From contig OW388293.1 in the NCBI GenBank assembly GCA_936450465.1, positions 40,506,982-40,570,981 of the forward strand: 64,000 bases of DNA. Direction: 5' to 3'. Shown here in pieces: positions 46,276 through 60,809 of this stretch. Under the pieces are notes generated by a model. The model made no database searches. It saw only the letters and a list, made by a program, of their open reading frames with translations, and was not told the DNA's origin. The DNA is from Gibbula magus. Its lineage: Eukaryota; Mollusca; Gastropoda; Trochida; Trochidae. Each line of letters starts with the position of its first letter. Within the stretch, counting starts at the first letter, position 1. Both the position numbers and the translations under genes were made by a program.

Positions 46276-48457
46276 GAACTAAATGGGGGAATTAAACTTG
46301 AGTTTGTGTGAATGGTTATGAAGTAGAGGGGAATTATCATCAAAAAATATAATAGTGAATAAATTATGACTTAGACTATTATATTTTAAGCAGGTGTTGA
46401 AGGGGAGAAAAGTACAGAAAAGGACTGAATTAAAGTTGATTTTGTATGAATTTGTATGTTTTATTGTTTGGATGGTGGGGTGGTGAACAGTATTAATTGA
46501 TGAGAGAATTCGAAAAAGTTGTTAGTTGGAAATGATATTAATATAACTGAGAAAAACTAATATGATTTTGGATGTATTATTGAAAACCGGTAATGATTTG
46601 CTTTGTGGGAGTGATGAAATGGTTTTAATAAAAATTAAAATATGATTGGCTTCATTTGTTTAGTAGAAGGATAACATGAAAATGGAAGGTGATTTCATAG
46701 TGGCTCTTTGGTGATTTATAATTATGTAAATTGATTTATACCTTTGAAGTTTATTTGTCATTAATATGTGGCTACTTTTAATGTTAAAATATTATCTCAA
46801 TATTGAATACATTCTTTGAATATGTTTTTATTACATGTATATCACAATAACCTTTTTTCATTCTTTAAAAAAATCTGTGCTTCATCAATAATGTGTCCTA
46901 AAATATTTATTGAAATTGTGGCTCATGATGTTAAAATGAATTTTTGCTTCTTTTTTTCTCTCCTATATCACAAACAATGAACAGTAATAAAATTTGACTG
47001 AATCATTAAAATAAAATTTCCATTTAATGAAGACCTTTTTTGAGATAATTTTTAGCTCAATGTGATTAAGACTGATCTGTATGCTTGATATCAAAGGCTA
47101 TATCAGAGGTTGTCTGATAGGCTGATAATTAAGTCTCGTGCCTCCATCAAGATTAATTATGGATGAAAATGTGTATCTTAATGTTAAGTCAAGGCAATTA
47201 ACCATGCCACTTAATGTTTCTGGGTGTTTTCTAAAGAACCTAAAGATATTTTGTGACATTTTTTAAGTTTTAACACCTTAATATTTTTATAAAATTTGAT
47301 TTTATGTTTCAGTTTATATGATGAAATTTAGGAATTTGTTCAATTCTATGTCGTTATTTCATTATAGAGGTCATTATTTTGGGGAGCAAACAGTATTCTA
47401 ATATTATAAAAAATTACTCAAAGTAGGAAAAAACATTAAATTCATTCCTACAATTTTCTTAAATGTGCAGTAGATATAAATCTTTTTTTCAAAGTTGACC
47501 CTTAAAAATAAATCCAATTTCAAGCCTTTTTCACACTTTATTGCTCTTATAGAGACATCAACAAAGAATGTACAAGGAAGGTAGTTTGAAGGAGAACAAA
47601 GAGTTTACCTGAGAGTTGATACTAATGCAATTACCTGCACAGGTGTTTGAAAATCCAGGTAACACTATCAGTAACCAACACGACCCTCCAGCCTTTGAGT
47701 CGGTACCTGTTATTGCAGTTGGTCAGGGAAATCCTCAGAGGTTGATAGACGTTGTGATAAGCTTGTTACTTTATTGCCTGTTTTCTTTATTGTTTGCTTA
47801 TCTGTATCAGAAAGATTGTAATCTTTGGCCATGGGTGTAAATTCTTGAAACAGTTGTTGTTTTTGTGTGAATTTGTTTTGTATGGAAATATGGCTTTATA
47901 AATATTGTAATGACTCACCATCATGCTATGTTTTGTTTTGTATTCATAGTTATGAAAGCTGTGGGCTATACACTTTTGAAATGTATTGAGAAAATTTCTC
48001 ATTTTGTCAGTTTAAGAAGTTAAATATGTCTAAGTCTTTACAAATTTCTTGAAAAGATAAGTTTAGTCATTAAAATGGATACATAAAAGTCAATTTACTT
48101 TGACAGTTTAAACTTTGAAAGGTATACATGTTTCATTTAACATTTTAAAAACTCAAATGTGCAAATATGTCCCATATATAAAATATTTCTTTCTTCACAA
48201 TCATGATGAGACAAGTAGAGTATTTCATTTTGTTGGAATCAATATTTTCACATTTCAACTAAAAATATCCCATTCACATCAGCAAAACAGAGAATCTCTT
48301 CTATGGCTTAATCATTACCAAAATGGATGTGGAGCAGCCATTAAACTTGCCCTTAACAAAGAAAGTCCCTCATTTGTGCTAACCGTCGTACCTTCAAATC
48401 CTAAAACTGCATCTAACCATGACAAACCCTTTTGAAATTTTATCATGCAGACTAAAA

Positions 48458-48560
48458 GGTGGACCACAAACTCTCCCAATCTCCCCCCCCCCCCTTCTAA
48501 CTCCCACAAACTCCCCCTAAAGCCTCTGATGTGAGGTTCATGGTCCTCATATATTAAACA
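48458..48560. repeat. C-rich low-complexity stretch
   Basis: A run of about 14 C near 48481-48494 set in CTCCCAAT/ACTCCCACAAACTCCCCCT wording. Possibly a distant member of the C-rich dispersed family, but it lacks the GGATCC-containing end. Confidence 0.45.
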
Positions 48561-50262
48561 GGCCATGAGAAACAAACATAAAAACTGTTAGATCAAAACT
48601 GTGTCATTAATGTCTCCTTATTTTGCATCAAACTTGTGTATGAGCCAATTATCTCTCTTGTTTTGGGATATAAAATTTGAAGATCAGCAGCAAATTTTAA
48701 GAAATAATTCTGATCATTTTCACAAAGAATAACAGTTTAGCCCTTAATCAAATAGCAGTATAAGATGTCACTGTAAAAATATGAATATTATCTTAAAGTT
48801 TGTGTAACTGAAACACTACGAACAAACGAAAAACTATCCACATTATAAGTAATTTTGTCTGGGGATGTTTGACTATGGTCATGATTGTGTCTGATTTTCC
48901 TGAAGTTTCAATTTAGATGAACAAGTCCTTTCAGGTAAATACTGCTAGATACAAACTTGTTTGAACTGATGGATTTTAAACTCCATGCTTGTTAGTAACC
49001 CAACATTTGAGAGCCATTTTGAAATGTTTCGTACACCATGTTGTCAGGGTGCAGAGCTGTTCTAACACAGGAATGAACACTAAGCTTTTATATCAGCATC
49101 ACTGCACTGTTATGAGTCTATAACCAAGTTTGTGAGATGTAGGTGTGAAGAAGGAATAATGAGGTTGGTTTATAGCTAACTGTCCAATTTTAAAATCCTC
49201 CGATGATGAGCTTGAGTTTGCAGGTATAATATGATAAGCCTTCAGGGAGAAGAAGAATAATTATGATGATTTGTAAGTATTTTTACCTCTCATAGCCTAA
49301 AGTTAAGATTATAATCATTAATCAAATGAAAAATGAAGTACACCTCGGCTTCGCCTCGGTCGATATCACACAAGATATATCACACATTGGCTCAACTCGT
49401 GTGCTTAAGATAAGGTTGATCAAATTATTTATGAAATGAAAAATTAGTCTTTGCCTCAGTCAATATCATTCAAGATATATAAACCATTGGCTCAACTTCA
49501 GCTTAAGTCAATAGTTGTTTAATCTCCACATAAGTGTTGAAATAAATCAACATGCAATGGTTAATGACTATGGAAATTACCTTCCTGTTGATAGAGCACA
49601 ATGGATTGCACTGTTGGAAAGGTATCTATTTCACAGCAGTACAGATGTGGTGCCATTTCTCAGAAGATTTAGGATCTGAGTGCCATATTCAAATTATCTC
49701 TGTAATTGTTCTTATGATCAAATTTCACTTTATTGTATGATCGTTCTAGTTTTATTATGGTTTGGTGTGACTTCATTAGGTTTAAATTGTCCTCTTTGTA
49801 GTTGAATGACATTTGAATAGCCATGTGTCCAAATTTGAATAAGTTCTAATTTATTATCTTGACCTGGCTAAAAAGTGGTTCATCTTAGTTATTTTTAAAT
49901 GTTTAGAGGCATCTTCATCAGAAATGTTACACCTAGTCTATAGTTAAATCTTGTTACTAAATTTGACACTAAAAAACAATAAAAAGATGCTTTGCTAATG
50001 AATTTCTACTCATAATATTAAACTGCAATATATCTTATGAAATAATTTGAAGATGATAATTCAATAAATGATAATCTATGAAGTTGTTCTAAAGAATACA
50101 ACATTATATATTTTCAAGGGGATGGGAAATTAAATCACCATGAGCTTTTCAAGTCTTGAATTACCACACAGACAAACAATAAAACACATCCGGTGTACAA
50201 AAGACCATGTGATTTGTGGCCAATATCCTGTAATGTTATCCCATTGGCAATACACCATGACC

Positions 50263-50340
50263 CTCTCTGTCATCAGATAGCCATAGGTTGTATAAAGCCT
50301 CTCTGTCGTCAGATAGTCATAGGTTGTATAAAGGCTCTTT
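50263..50340. repeat. 36-bp tandem duplication
   Basis: CTCTCTGTC(A/G)TCAGATAG(C/T)CATAGG, continuing TTGTATAAAG, occurs twice in tandem, with a weaker third copy (CATAGCCATATAGGTTCTGG) to about 50370. Confidence 0.8.
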
Positions 50341-50511
50341 CATAGCCATATAGGTTCTGGTTGTACAAAGCCTGGATATAAGAGTCCTTGTCACATTATA
50401 AAGCCACACTCAATATGAGAACACTTTGAAAGGATACTGAGAGAAAGTAGAAGGAACAGTACAACCATAGAAAGTTTTGGAAGACAAAATGCGAGGGAAA
50501 ACTCCTTTTGA

Positions 50512-50620
50512 TGCCAGTCAATTTAAGCCTTGCTGCATTTCGTTGCATTTTCTGTGACAGATTTCTGATTTCACTTCCAAGTCAAGGTGACAAAATGCAG
50601 CAAGGCTTAATTTGGCCAGC
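50512..50620. mobile_element. Small inverted-repeat element
   Basis: The arms at 50512-50540 and 50593-50620 are inverted copies: TTTAAGCCTTGCTGCATTT on the left, AAATGCAGCAAGGCTTAA on the right, extended by GCCAG/CTGGC ends. The spacer is about 52 bp. No target duplication was identified. MITE-like or an ancient hairpin. Confidence 0.5.
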
Positions 50621-52479
50621 AATAGAAACTGACACGAGTTGCGGGTAAATTGATGTTATTAATGCTCATCAAAATAACATTCACAATGATGACAGGCACA
50701 TTTTTAATAATACCCAAATAGCAAATGCAAGAAATCATATCAAACACAAACTACAAATTATAGATGGAATTAATATTCTTTTTTTGCGAGCAAAAGGAAG
50801 AAAAAGTGCCTTGACATTCAAAAGCATGACTTAAACGATCATGTTCACTCATGCATGACGGTGTCTAGACAAATATTTCTTCTAAGCAACAGAAATATTT
50901 CATTCAATGATGTATGGATATTAAAGGCAGGTCATACTACGGGTATAGTGTTAGACATGACTATTTCCTGTCCAATGTGCAGTGAAAGAAACCATGATTT
51001 GTTTTTTTCTTTCCTTTTGATGCAGTATTTAGTTGCGAATGAAAAAGCAAAGAAAAAGTTTCTTTTGTTATTCTATTTTTCTTGGCATATTTAGTTCATT
51101 TAGAGTCTTTGTGGATAATACATTACCGGTATTCTGAAAATATATCCAGATATTCAGTGGGAGGAAAAAAGGATATTTTATAAATATATACATAGAATAT
51201 TTATATATAGCTATATAGAAATAATGTGTAAATATTGTTAACAATGGTTTCTGATTCATAATGAGCTTTGAATTCAATGTGACTATGAGGATGTCAAATA
51301 TAGGACAAATTCAACTTATGTTTTATGGATCATACTGGTCTCTGTATTCAATATGGCTACCATCATGTTACATGCAGGTCAAAATTTACCATTTCCTGTT
51401 TTTGTCTGGTTATAGAATATTCTGTGGTTTACATTCATATTACCTTTGAACTCATTAATGGCTGTACTGAAATAGTTCATTGATGTCTTCCTGTCCTCTT
51501 ATAGAAAATGATATATTTACATTAAAACATATTTATGCATATCTTCATATGTCAAAACAGCTGAATGTTGATGCCATAAAATAATCCATTGATGTACAAG
51601 AGTCCTGGTATGACCTTGGTTAGCGGTGATATTTTCATTTCCTGTCGTAATATTACACGAGGGAATAGAACCATGAACTTAAAGGTCATGCTCACTGAAG
51701 CAGAGAAAGCATAACGGTTGTGATAGCAATGGGTGATATTGACAGATACGTCAATCATAATGTGGAGATGTGTCTGTCTTAATGTAGAGACATTACTGAG
51801 AAGAGGCGTATTTTATCCCAAGATTTCAAGTAATGTTCCCATTAATGTAATCGATGTACATTATGGCAAAGATTACAGTGATCTACAGAGAAACAATGAT
51901 TGGAATTTGAATGCTGAGTCACTGTGTCTTGTGTTTTATCATTGTATGTTTAAACGGTACATAAGTAGTACATTGTCACCATTTTGTTATTACAGTAGTA
52001 GTGTATTGGCTGCACTATGATCCTAATATGACAACATTGTCAACATTTGTCTTCATGTCATTGTGTATAAAGCTAGATCTAAAGATAAGTATATGTAATA
52101 TACATATTCTGTATGTATTTATGTATACATTGGGAACTAAAAAAAAAAAAAAAAGTATATGTAATATGGAATTGTAATTTATGTAAGTATTTTGGCCCAC
52201 ATACTATTTCAAGTCTTTTGTTCCTCTCAGGGTAAATCCTAACGAATAAATTTAAACTGTTACCGCTGTACTGATTTCATTATTTATACAATTGGGATCT
52301 TAGCTTACCATGTACTCACTCACTTTGTCTGATGAGTTCAATCCAAACAAAACCGGTGACCACTCTACAAACACCAGCCCGTCACGGTGGGGTCCCCTTT
52401 TACCCAACCTATTACCATGTACTTAGTTTTGATACACAGATATTCTGCCACTATGATAAGACAAGTGTTGGATCCAAAG

Positions 52480-52572
52480 TTCAGGGGTTAGCACCCTCCC
52501 CAAACCCCCCTTGGAAATATAATTCTGATGAACTCCAGAGTGAACCCCCCACTTTTAAAATTGCTGGATCCT
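52480..52572. repeat. C-rich dispersed repeat (c)
   Basis: Reads GTTAGCACCCTCCCCAAACC, then a C run, and ends CCCCCCACTTTTAAAATTGC plus TGGATCC, like the copies at 22056-22146 and 61265-61336. Confidence 0.5.
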
Positions 52573-53775
52573 TATATGGAACTTTATAACTTGTACTAAT
52601 CATTTTACATTCATGTGTCCAACATATTTCAAACTTTCCATTCGTTCCTTATGAATTTACCTGTACATATTTTTGTTGTCATATCAATATGATTGTGTAG
52701 ATTTTCTCTCAACCTGTGACCTTATCGCTAATACCTCTAATCATATGATTACCATGCCCAATGTCAACAAGCATGATAATGCTGCTACAAGAAGGATTTA
52801 TATGTACGAGGACACGGGGTCAATATGTGCAGACTTTGCTATTTTGTAATAGCTTTGATAAGGATAAAATGCTGTAAGATTGTAAAAATTGTAAGATATT
52901 TTTTACCTATTCAATAATATTTCTTTACCAATCAGAATCAAGAAAATATTTATTTTTGGAGTCACTCTAATTTGACAGATTAAGTTTAATAATTTGTATT
53001 TTGTTGAATTTAATATTGGCTGAGGTTGGTCCAAGATGTAGAATTGAATTTATATCAAGCCACAAGTCAAATCATTACAAACACAAATATGTTTATTGTC
53101 TTACTTTGAAAGTTCATAGGAATTAGCTGAGATACAATGAAATAGATAGTAGATATACAATGGAATTATAGTACACCCAAAGTGAATCAAAAGTTAAGTT
53201 TTTCTGTAACAAATATTTATCCTTCCTTTAAATTTAACAAATATTTACTCTTAACCCTCTCCTCACTGAAGGCAGACAGAGTTGCCAAGCACCAGTTTGT
53301 TTCAAAGAGATCTTTGGCATGGAGTTTACATGACAATTAACATGTGACTTTGTTACTGTGATGTGACAATCAACTTCTGATAAAACTGGCCACTGTCCAG
53401 TCTGGGGATTATCTTACTATTTCATGTCAATTTATAATCCTTCGTCTGACGTTTGACCTCTGCGACCTGTTGACAAAATTTTCATGATCGAGTTTGAATG
53501 CTTTGATGGTTTTAATGCTCAAGTTGTTATCCTTAAACTTGTTGACTTTGTAGATTCATTGTCCATTCACAATAACAAAGTTATCTTGGATAATTTAGGC
53601 ATTGTGCGCAATGGATGTTATGGGATCACTTGTTAATTTAATGCCTGGATATTGTTAGAGTGATATCTTAACAGCGGCATTAATCCTAAAATAAGCTCAC
53701 GCCACCTTTGTCTTAGAATATTTTTAATTTGTACGGTTTCCATGTCACTTACCTTGCCTGCAAGGGGGTTCAAGG

Positions 53776-53980
53776 GTCACCGCACCGAGGATAAAAATCA
53801 GATTATGTGTATTTACCTATGCTAATTAATATGTCTTCTACCAAGTCACAGACACCCAATTTCAGACAATTGATGTAATTGGTAATAAAAGCTTCTACAT
53901 GTAGACAGTGAAGCAAAGCGACACTCTAATCGGCTTGGTTAGATAAAGATGAGACTCATTTTTATCCTCGACGCAGTGTC
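53776..53980. repeat. Diverged inverted repeat
   Basis: GTCACCGCACCGAGGATAAA (53776 on) and the complement of ATTTTTATCCTCGACGCAGT (53958 on) agree at about 17 of 22 positions. The spacer is about 160 bp. Possibly an old MITE. Confidence 0.35.
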
Positions 53981-55607
53981 CCTTTAATGCTTGGCTTGAC
54001 TTTGTAATTTTATTCCAAAATAACATAATGAGAAGCATTGTTATCAGTGCATGTTGTAGAATCGTCACATCCTGGTGTGGATCATAGAATATCACATGCA
54101 CAGTTAAAAACAAGCTCTGATTGGATATGACCAGAAATAAACGATTTATGAATGCTGCACACTCTATGCTTCTGTTTATGAGGTTGTTGTGGATGGTTTT
54201 GTTTCAATAATTGGTGAACAATTTATGACTGTAATTTTCAAAATTCTGTTGAGAGAGAAACTTGTATTTTGCTGTGCATTTGTGTAATTGTTTTATTACA
54301 TCTCTAAAAACGAACACTATTCACAAGAATCCACTAAGTATCCACTCAAATATCGCAACCAATATGGGTTACCTATGACTTTGTATCTTTAAAATAATCT
54401 GTAAAATAAATTTCAAAGTAATAAATGATATTGTCAGACTTTCATATTTCAAAGTTTTCAAGATTTTTTGGACTAACCATTATATTAAAATAGAATTTCA
54501 TTGTAAGTGTTAAAATCATTGATACCTAATTTCAGCAGGATCAAAATAAACTGAAAACTCATTTTAGATACTTTCATCATATATAAATTTAGATTTGTTG
54601 TCTTTCAGTCAATCATAACTTAGGACCTCAGGCTAAAACCTTGTCAATGGACAAGAAGTGGAGAAATATTAATAAATCAGATTAATTTTCATAAGGGTTA
54701 CATGCACTACATATTTCAAAATGTCAAAAAAGTCTTAAAACAGATAATGTGTCAGAAATAACTCATCAGATGTCAGAAGGTTCCACTCAGAAAGAGTCGC
54801 GCCCAAAGTTATTACTTTGTTATGAGGTAGCATGGGGTACTTGTCAAGAACAGTCACTTCAACATTTTTTTTATTGAAAACTATATATATAGGAATGTTA
54901 GACATGCATTTTTGTTATTTTTTGCATATTTCTCATGGTTTTAACATTAATAAACTCTTTTTCTGAAAATCGATTTGATTTGGAAAATACTAAAAAAGGA
55001 TAAAATTGTTGAAAATATATGAACATATTTCAATCCTTAAACCCTATTTTGGAGTCATAATATCAAACTTTTCTTGTAATAGAACATTTAAGTCAAAATG
55101 TGAATAGCAAGTATCATTTTCAATATTTATGAGACACATTTTTCAGCTAAAAACTTAAATAATCAGAAATGAGTCTTCTAAATAACAAATCTATCATTAT
55201 GTTTCCCAAAATTTATGTTAAACTGATCTAAGAAAATAGATTCTCTATGAAAGAAATATTGGTAATTAAATTCTAAAACTGTATATTGACAGTCATTTAT
55301 AGACACATCAATCTAAATAAAAAAAATAATATCCCCATTGTCAGTTTATTTATGTTTATATATGTCTGAGCGGATTTTATCTGAAATGTTATCTCCAGAG
55401 CAACAACTCTATTTATATTGACATTTCCTGACTTAATAGTCGTCCAGATAGGTGACTGATTAAGAATTACTTTTAAAACATTTGTTTAAACAACAAATTG
55501 CATTGATTTTTCTTTATTTTGTTCCTTTTTTGCAGTGCATTTATTTTGTTCTCAAACAGGATTATCCTTATGTTTTACATTATTCATTCAACCAAAACAT
55601 TCACCGC

Positions 55608-55735
55608 AATGCATAGCCACATGGCGCTGCGGGCTTTCTCCCTGCCGTAATACTAGCAGCCGCGATATAAGTGAAATACTCTTGAAAGCGGCGTTAAACC
55701 CCAACTCAAATCAACTCAACTCAACCAAAACAACA
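55608..55735 (+). repeat. SINE 3' fragment (mollusc-type tail)
   Basis: Reads GCATAGCCACATGGCGCTGC, then a CTAGCAGCCGCGATATAAGT block, then GAAAGCGGCGTTAAACCCC, followed by an ACTCAAATCAACTCAACTCA simple tail. From memory this GCGATATAAGTGAAATA...GGCGTTAAAC wording belongs to SINEs common in molluscs. The tRNA-like 5' half is missing. Confidence 0.6.
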
Positions 55736-58679
55736 CGTCATAGAACTTTATCTAATTAGATTGGATAATCACATTAGTCAATCACCTAATTTCATATTAT
55801 CACCTTTGTTACCGACATAATTATATTTGAACACAGGATGTATTACACAACTAACACAAATTACCTGGCCTGTAAACAATAGTTATTGTTTAATATTTTA
55901 TCGAATTTTTTGTAATTAACATCATCAAACTCTTTAAGAACGTCATTAAAAGCATATTAGACAATATAAAGCAAAGATGGTGCACCTTCCAACAGTGAAA
56001 GGTATTGTGCTTCAACATGTCTTTCCCAACAATACAGCAAAATGCAGTACACCTTTTCAGGTAGTGACGAGCTTTATGCCAGGTGATTTAAAGTTTCTCA
56101 GGTATAACATGAGATCACAATCTAAATATGAAAAGCTTTTCATATCTCCAGTGCTGTAGGCCATTCAGTGATGAATTAATAGGCACTTTCCAGTATTAGA
56201 CACGTGAGCGCCCAACAGTTTCCTCCTTGAACTGAATGGGAACTTCTTTTCAGTCACGACATGCATGAGCGACCACAGAAATTGAACAGTCCAACGTGTG
56301 CAGCAAGTGTGTGGACATGATGCTCGTGTAAAACTTATAATGGAGATTGCTAATTTGATTCTGTGTTGCCATTGATGGTACTCTGTTCAGGAAATTTGAA
56401 ATACGAAATATCAATTCTTAGATTACGTGGTTAATTGGACTTGTGGGAAGTTTATTTTATGTGAGAGAAATGTTTTATTGGAGGGAGAATAGTAGTGGGC
56501 AGAATGGTGGTTGTCAAAGAATTGAACTTATTTTTATATTGGTGGCTAAATAATACTGGATTTGAAATGTGGGAATATGTTTTAATGTGACTTGATAAAC
56601 TGATTTGATAGGGGATCATTGAAATAAATGTCATTGAAATAGTTTAAATTATATTTAAATTAAATTATTCCATCATGGAAATTATGAGGAATGAATGTAA
56701 CTGACTGGCCTTAAGTTTCTCACAACAACATAACTAATTCAAAGTGAATAGATAAACAAAAGTCTATATCCTCAAGGTAAAAATATAAACGCTCCCCACA
56801 ATGAAAAGAGGTTAGAAAACTGTGTTTCCAGTACGAAGTTTAGATAAGGCACCAAGACATACAGTTAAGATACAGGTTTTAAAAAAAAGATGTAAGAAGG
56901 TAAACAAAATTGTAGATGCTGAGGTTAAACGACCCAGCCCCCTTCCAACCAGGTTAATAATAGGGGTACCCGGTAACCATAGAAACAGCAGGGCCAGGGA
57001 AACCAGAAGCTAAATTGAATTATCAAAGGGGTGTCTATCCTTTGTGAAAGCCCCTTGCACTATAGTGAGATGAAGGATGTTGAGAGATGGTGTGTGGCAG
57101 GGTTGCGTTCTACTGCCCTACTCTTTCACCTTGCTTATTGTTGCATGTTTAATCAGGCAGAACTTGGAAAATAATGGGCCTCATGACCTGCTTGCATAGC
57201 CCTGGGAAAAAAAGGTGCGGAATTTTGAGGTTTCTTGTCAGTACGCCAATTAATATTGACATACTTGAAACTGTGACTGTTACAACTTTGAGTAATCAAC
57301 ACAAATGGGTTTCAAAATCTATTTATTTTTAAAATTCATTGTTAATAACATATTGTTTTTGTTCACATGCTGCAGTTTTTCAGTACTATGTTCACAACAT
57401 TTGTTCATTTGTGTCATCTCAAAGATCCAAGGGATGGAGTTGTAGATTAGCCAAAATGATAAAACAAACAAGCTAAAATTTGAATTTGTGAATCATCTGT
57501 TAAAACACAAGTTACATGTTGCAGAATTGTCACTGTTATATGTTGAACAGCAAATATGTTATGATAAGGTATTTATAACACTTTGTTCTCCATTCACACA
57601 TCCATCAATCATATTTGCTGCCATTCATGCTGCATTGTCATTTATGATTGACAGCTGACGTCTACTGATGAATGAATTAATCTTCCTGTTTATGCTTAAA
57701 TGAATATTCAATGATTAATAATATCTGATAAAGATCTTTGCGTTTAGATGAAATTCTGGCATGTTCTTTGTGACTTTGGTGAACAATTGTGATAAAATAA
57801 TCATGATTTGATCACGACTACAAGTAGTTATAGGGATAGATAAGCACTAATTTTCTATTGCATTATATTTCAATTATTGAATGAACTTTATTTTCAATTT
57901 GTTACACTTATATATGCATTTTAACATTACATTTCAGATGAAATGCCCTACAGAACTTTCAAAATATAGAAATCTCTCAACAGATAAAACAAAATGTGAG
58001 ACTGTAGATTACAAAACAGCAACTTTCACTTGTAATACAGCCCAACAAATGTTCTTGCACACTATGAGAATTAACTTGCATCTAAAACCTGCAATTTTAA
58101 CCTTCGTACAAGATACTTTTGATATATGCATATATTTCACTTAAAATTGTTTGTTGCATTATATTGCCAAAATGAAAAAAACATATTACAATAATTGTAT
58201 TGCACTATCTGTACCTATATATCTGGATATACTGTAATATTGCACAACCCTAGCTATAAGTAGTTATGTACTTTTTTATAATAATGAAACAAGTGATATT
58301 TCCTTAAAGAATGTCTGAAAAATATATTTGTTTAGCATCATAATTGAATGATTTTCTCCTGCTAGTCTATTTGTCACAATAAATAATTATGTTGTTTTAC
58401 TTTTTCCTAACATGCATTTCAGATGGGAAAAATATCACAATAATTCTTTGTGTGCTAGTTTGTTTTGTTGGATATGAAGAGAAGGACCTGGACACTTTAA
58501 TACTTTTTGTCAGAAAAAAATTAATTACTTTAAATTGAATTGAATACCTTTACAATGCAATTTAATTCAGTAGAAAAATAGGTTACTTTTGAACACTTTC
58601 TCAGGCTATTCAATTTGTCAGCAGTAAATAGTACAATGATTAGGATTAAATACTCTCCCAGTGCTATCCTGTATGTGTG

Positions 58680-59062
58680 AATAAAGAGGATGATGCTCCT
58701 TGATGTCAGGTTGAGTTCAAAACAGAAAGAAAAGCCCCAACAGGTTGCCATGAAATTGAGAAGACTTTTTCCAAACAAACAAATCTCAAGAACGTGCTTA
58801 GACTTAAACGAATGGATGGCTATAAATGAAGGAATTGTGGGAAACCTAACAGCATTTGTGTGTCTTGTCCATCTGCAGAGACCAGCGGTCAGTTTGGTGA
58901 TGGACAAGACAATAGTTACCTGCTTCAATCAATTTTCTGCTCGATCAATAAATAAGACTGGAGGTAGAAGGACTCCCTGCGGCACTCCTCCATTCAATCA
59001 AGTAAACCAACATGACATGGCATGGATAGCCATTGACTTCATCAAGACTTTGATGACTTGAG
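58680..59062. other. Unexplained stretch open on both strands
   Basis: A plus-strand frame of 123 codons (58690-59061) is overlapped by a minus-strand frame of 132 codons (58530-58928) in otherwise frame-poor intron DNA. Neither has a domain I recognise or repeat-like wording. It could be an exapted element, a lineage-specific exon or chance. Confidence 0.3.
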
Positions 59063-59639
59063 TTCATATCAAACAGCACAAACTGAAGAATATGAATATG
59101 AGGAATGTTTATACATCAAGTATTTTTTTACTTTGACTTCTACAACCTTTTGATAAGCTCTCAATAAAGCTGATACCTGAATTTGATGAGATAGAAAATA
59201 TCTTATATTCATTTATTGTGATTTTCTATAAAATTATTTCTCACCAAATTACTTTTGAAATAAGTCATTCTAATGAAAGGTTTGCACTGCCCTTTAACCA
59301 CCAAAATAGAGGTAAAACATTTAAAATTAAAACATTAGCATATTTTGTCAATAGTTTGTCTTCAAACAAACCCCTCCATATTACAAATAATCCAAATACA
59401 GAGGTGGTAAATTGAGGAAACAATCACAATATGATTTATTGTTCCAAGAAATGTGACCAGTAATTAAAGGTGAATATAACAGCAGCTGTGTTGAACTACA
59501 CAGCATTAGTAGATAATTACAGGTGAGGTGCACGTGGGCAGGTAATTTACCTGGGGGTCAGTCTCTGGTCAAGGGGACGGCTATTGTTAAGGGCGAAGTT
59601 GATCACCCTCCCTGCCAGAATCCCGCTTCACAGTAGCCA

Positions 59640-60575
59640 GAGCTGTCAATAAGCCATCAGTGTTGATCTTGACATGCAGTGTGCATGGTTATTGTCAGGT
59701 GTGTCAGGCCATGAGGTTATCTTTGGCCACAGCTGAGTTAGGATGTTTCCATGATATCATTTAATGTTAGATTAGGGCTGCGAGAATTGCATCAAATTTT
59801 GTATTGGATATAATGCAAAACACAGAGGGATGAATCAAGGAATTTGTTATCGTTTTGAGGGTTTGCATCCCATATTAGAACTTGACAACCAGTCAAATGG
59901 TACCCATTCTCTGCTATTTTTGCAAAAGTTTATCTGCTTCACAGTGATCTTGTTGAAGAGAGATTCCTAAGGCCTGGTTGGAGAACTACTGTTTGGCAAC
60001 AGCTGTGTTCTGTGTTACTGATGTAAGGCATAGCTTGATGAAATGTGAGATAATGCTTTGTTAATATGTAGTATGCAGATCTTGACAGTATTAATGCATA
60101 ATTGCAGTGCATGGTTTCTGTCAGTTGTATACAGAGAAACAACAAAATGGAACCCAGTGACTGCCATCTTTGGTCACAGCTTAGTGAAGGCTGCTATTTG
60201 CAAAATGTTCATCTATCTGTCAGGACGATGTTGAAGAGAAATCCTGGTGCAGAAACATTGTTTGGCTCAATTGAGTTTTGATGTATCATTTGATGAAATA
60301 TGAACTAATGCTTAGTCAACATGCGATCATGCAGATTTGGTCATGACAAGGCAATGTCAATGGGCAGTTTGCAGGGGTTATTCATAGCATGTCTGGCTAT
60401 GAGCTGTGATAGGGTCCAGGAACAATGGTATGGTATCTGGTCCCAGCTGCATGGCCTTTGGCTGTGATAAGCAAGATGGTAATCTTTTAGAGTTGATCTG
60501 GTGAATGTTAGGCATGATTTGATGAAATAGGTGATTGTGATTAGTTGGGTGTCCATGCTAGAGCAGATATTCATG
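59640..60575. repeat. Diverged tandem array, about 3 units of 260-280 bp
   Basis: GTTGAAGAGA(G/A)A(T)TCCT recurs near 59952 and 60230. GCAGAT(C)TTG...CA(T)G...GCA(G)TGCATGGTT-type blocks recur near 59655, 60073 and 60331. TTTGATGAAAT(A/G) endings recur near 60035, 60290 and 60520. Confidence 0.65.
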
Positions 60576-60809
60576 ATGTATTGTGAGTTCTAAAGCTAAA
60601 TTTACATTAACCTGAAGGACACAAAAATCATAATTTCTATGAAATGATATAATCTGACTAAAAGCCTTAGCAGTAAGGTAACATTAGTATATTCAAAATC
60701 ATATTGGATTAATACCATAAAAAAACCATCAGAAAATTCATGTTTATTAGAAAAATTATCTCCAAAGACAAAAGATAAAGCCAGTTAAGCTGGCAAGGTT
60801 GTAAAATTA

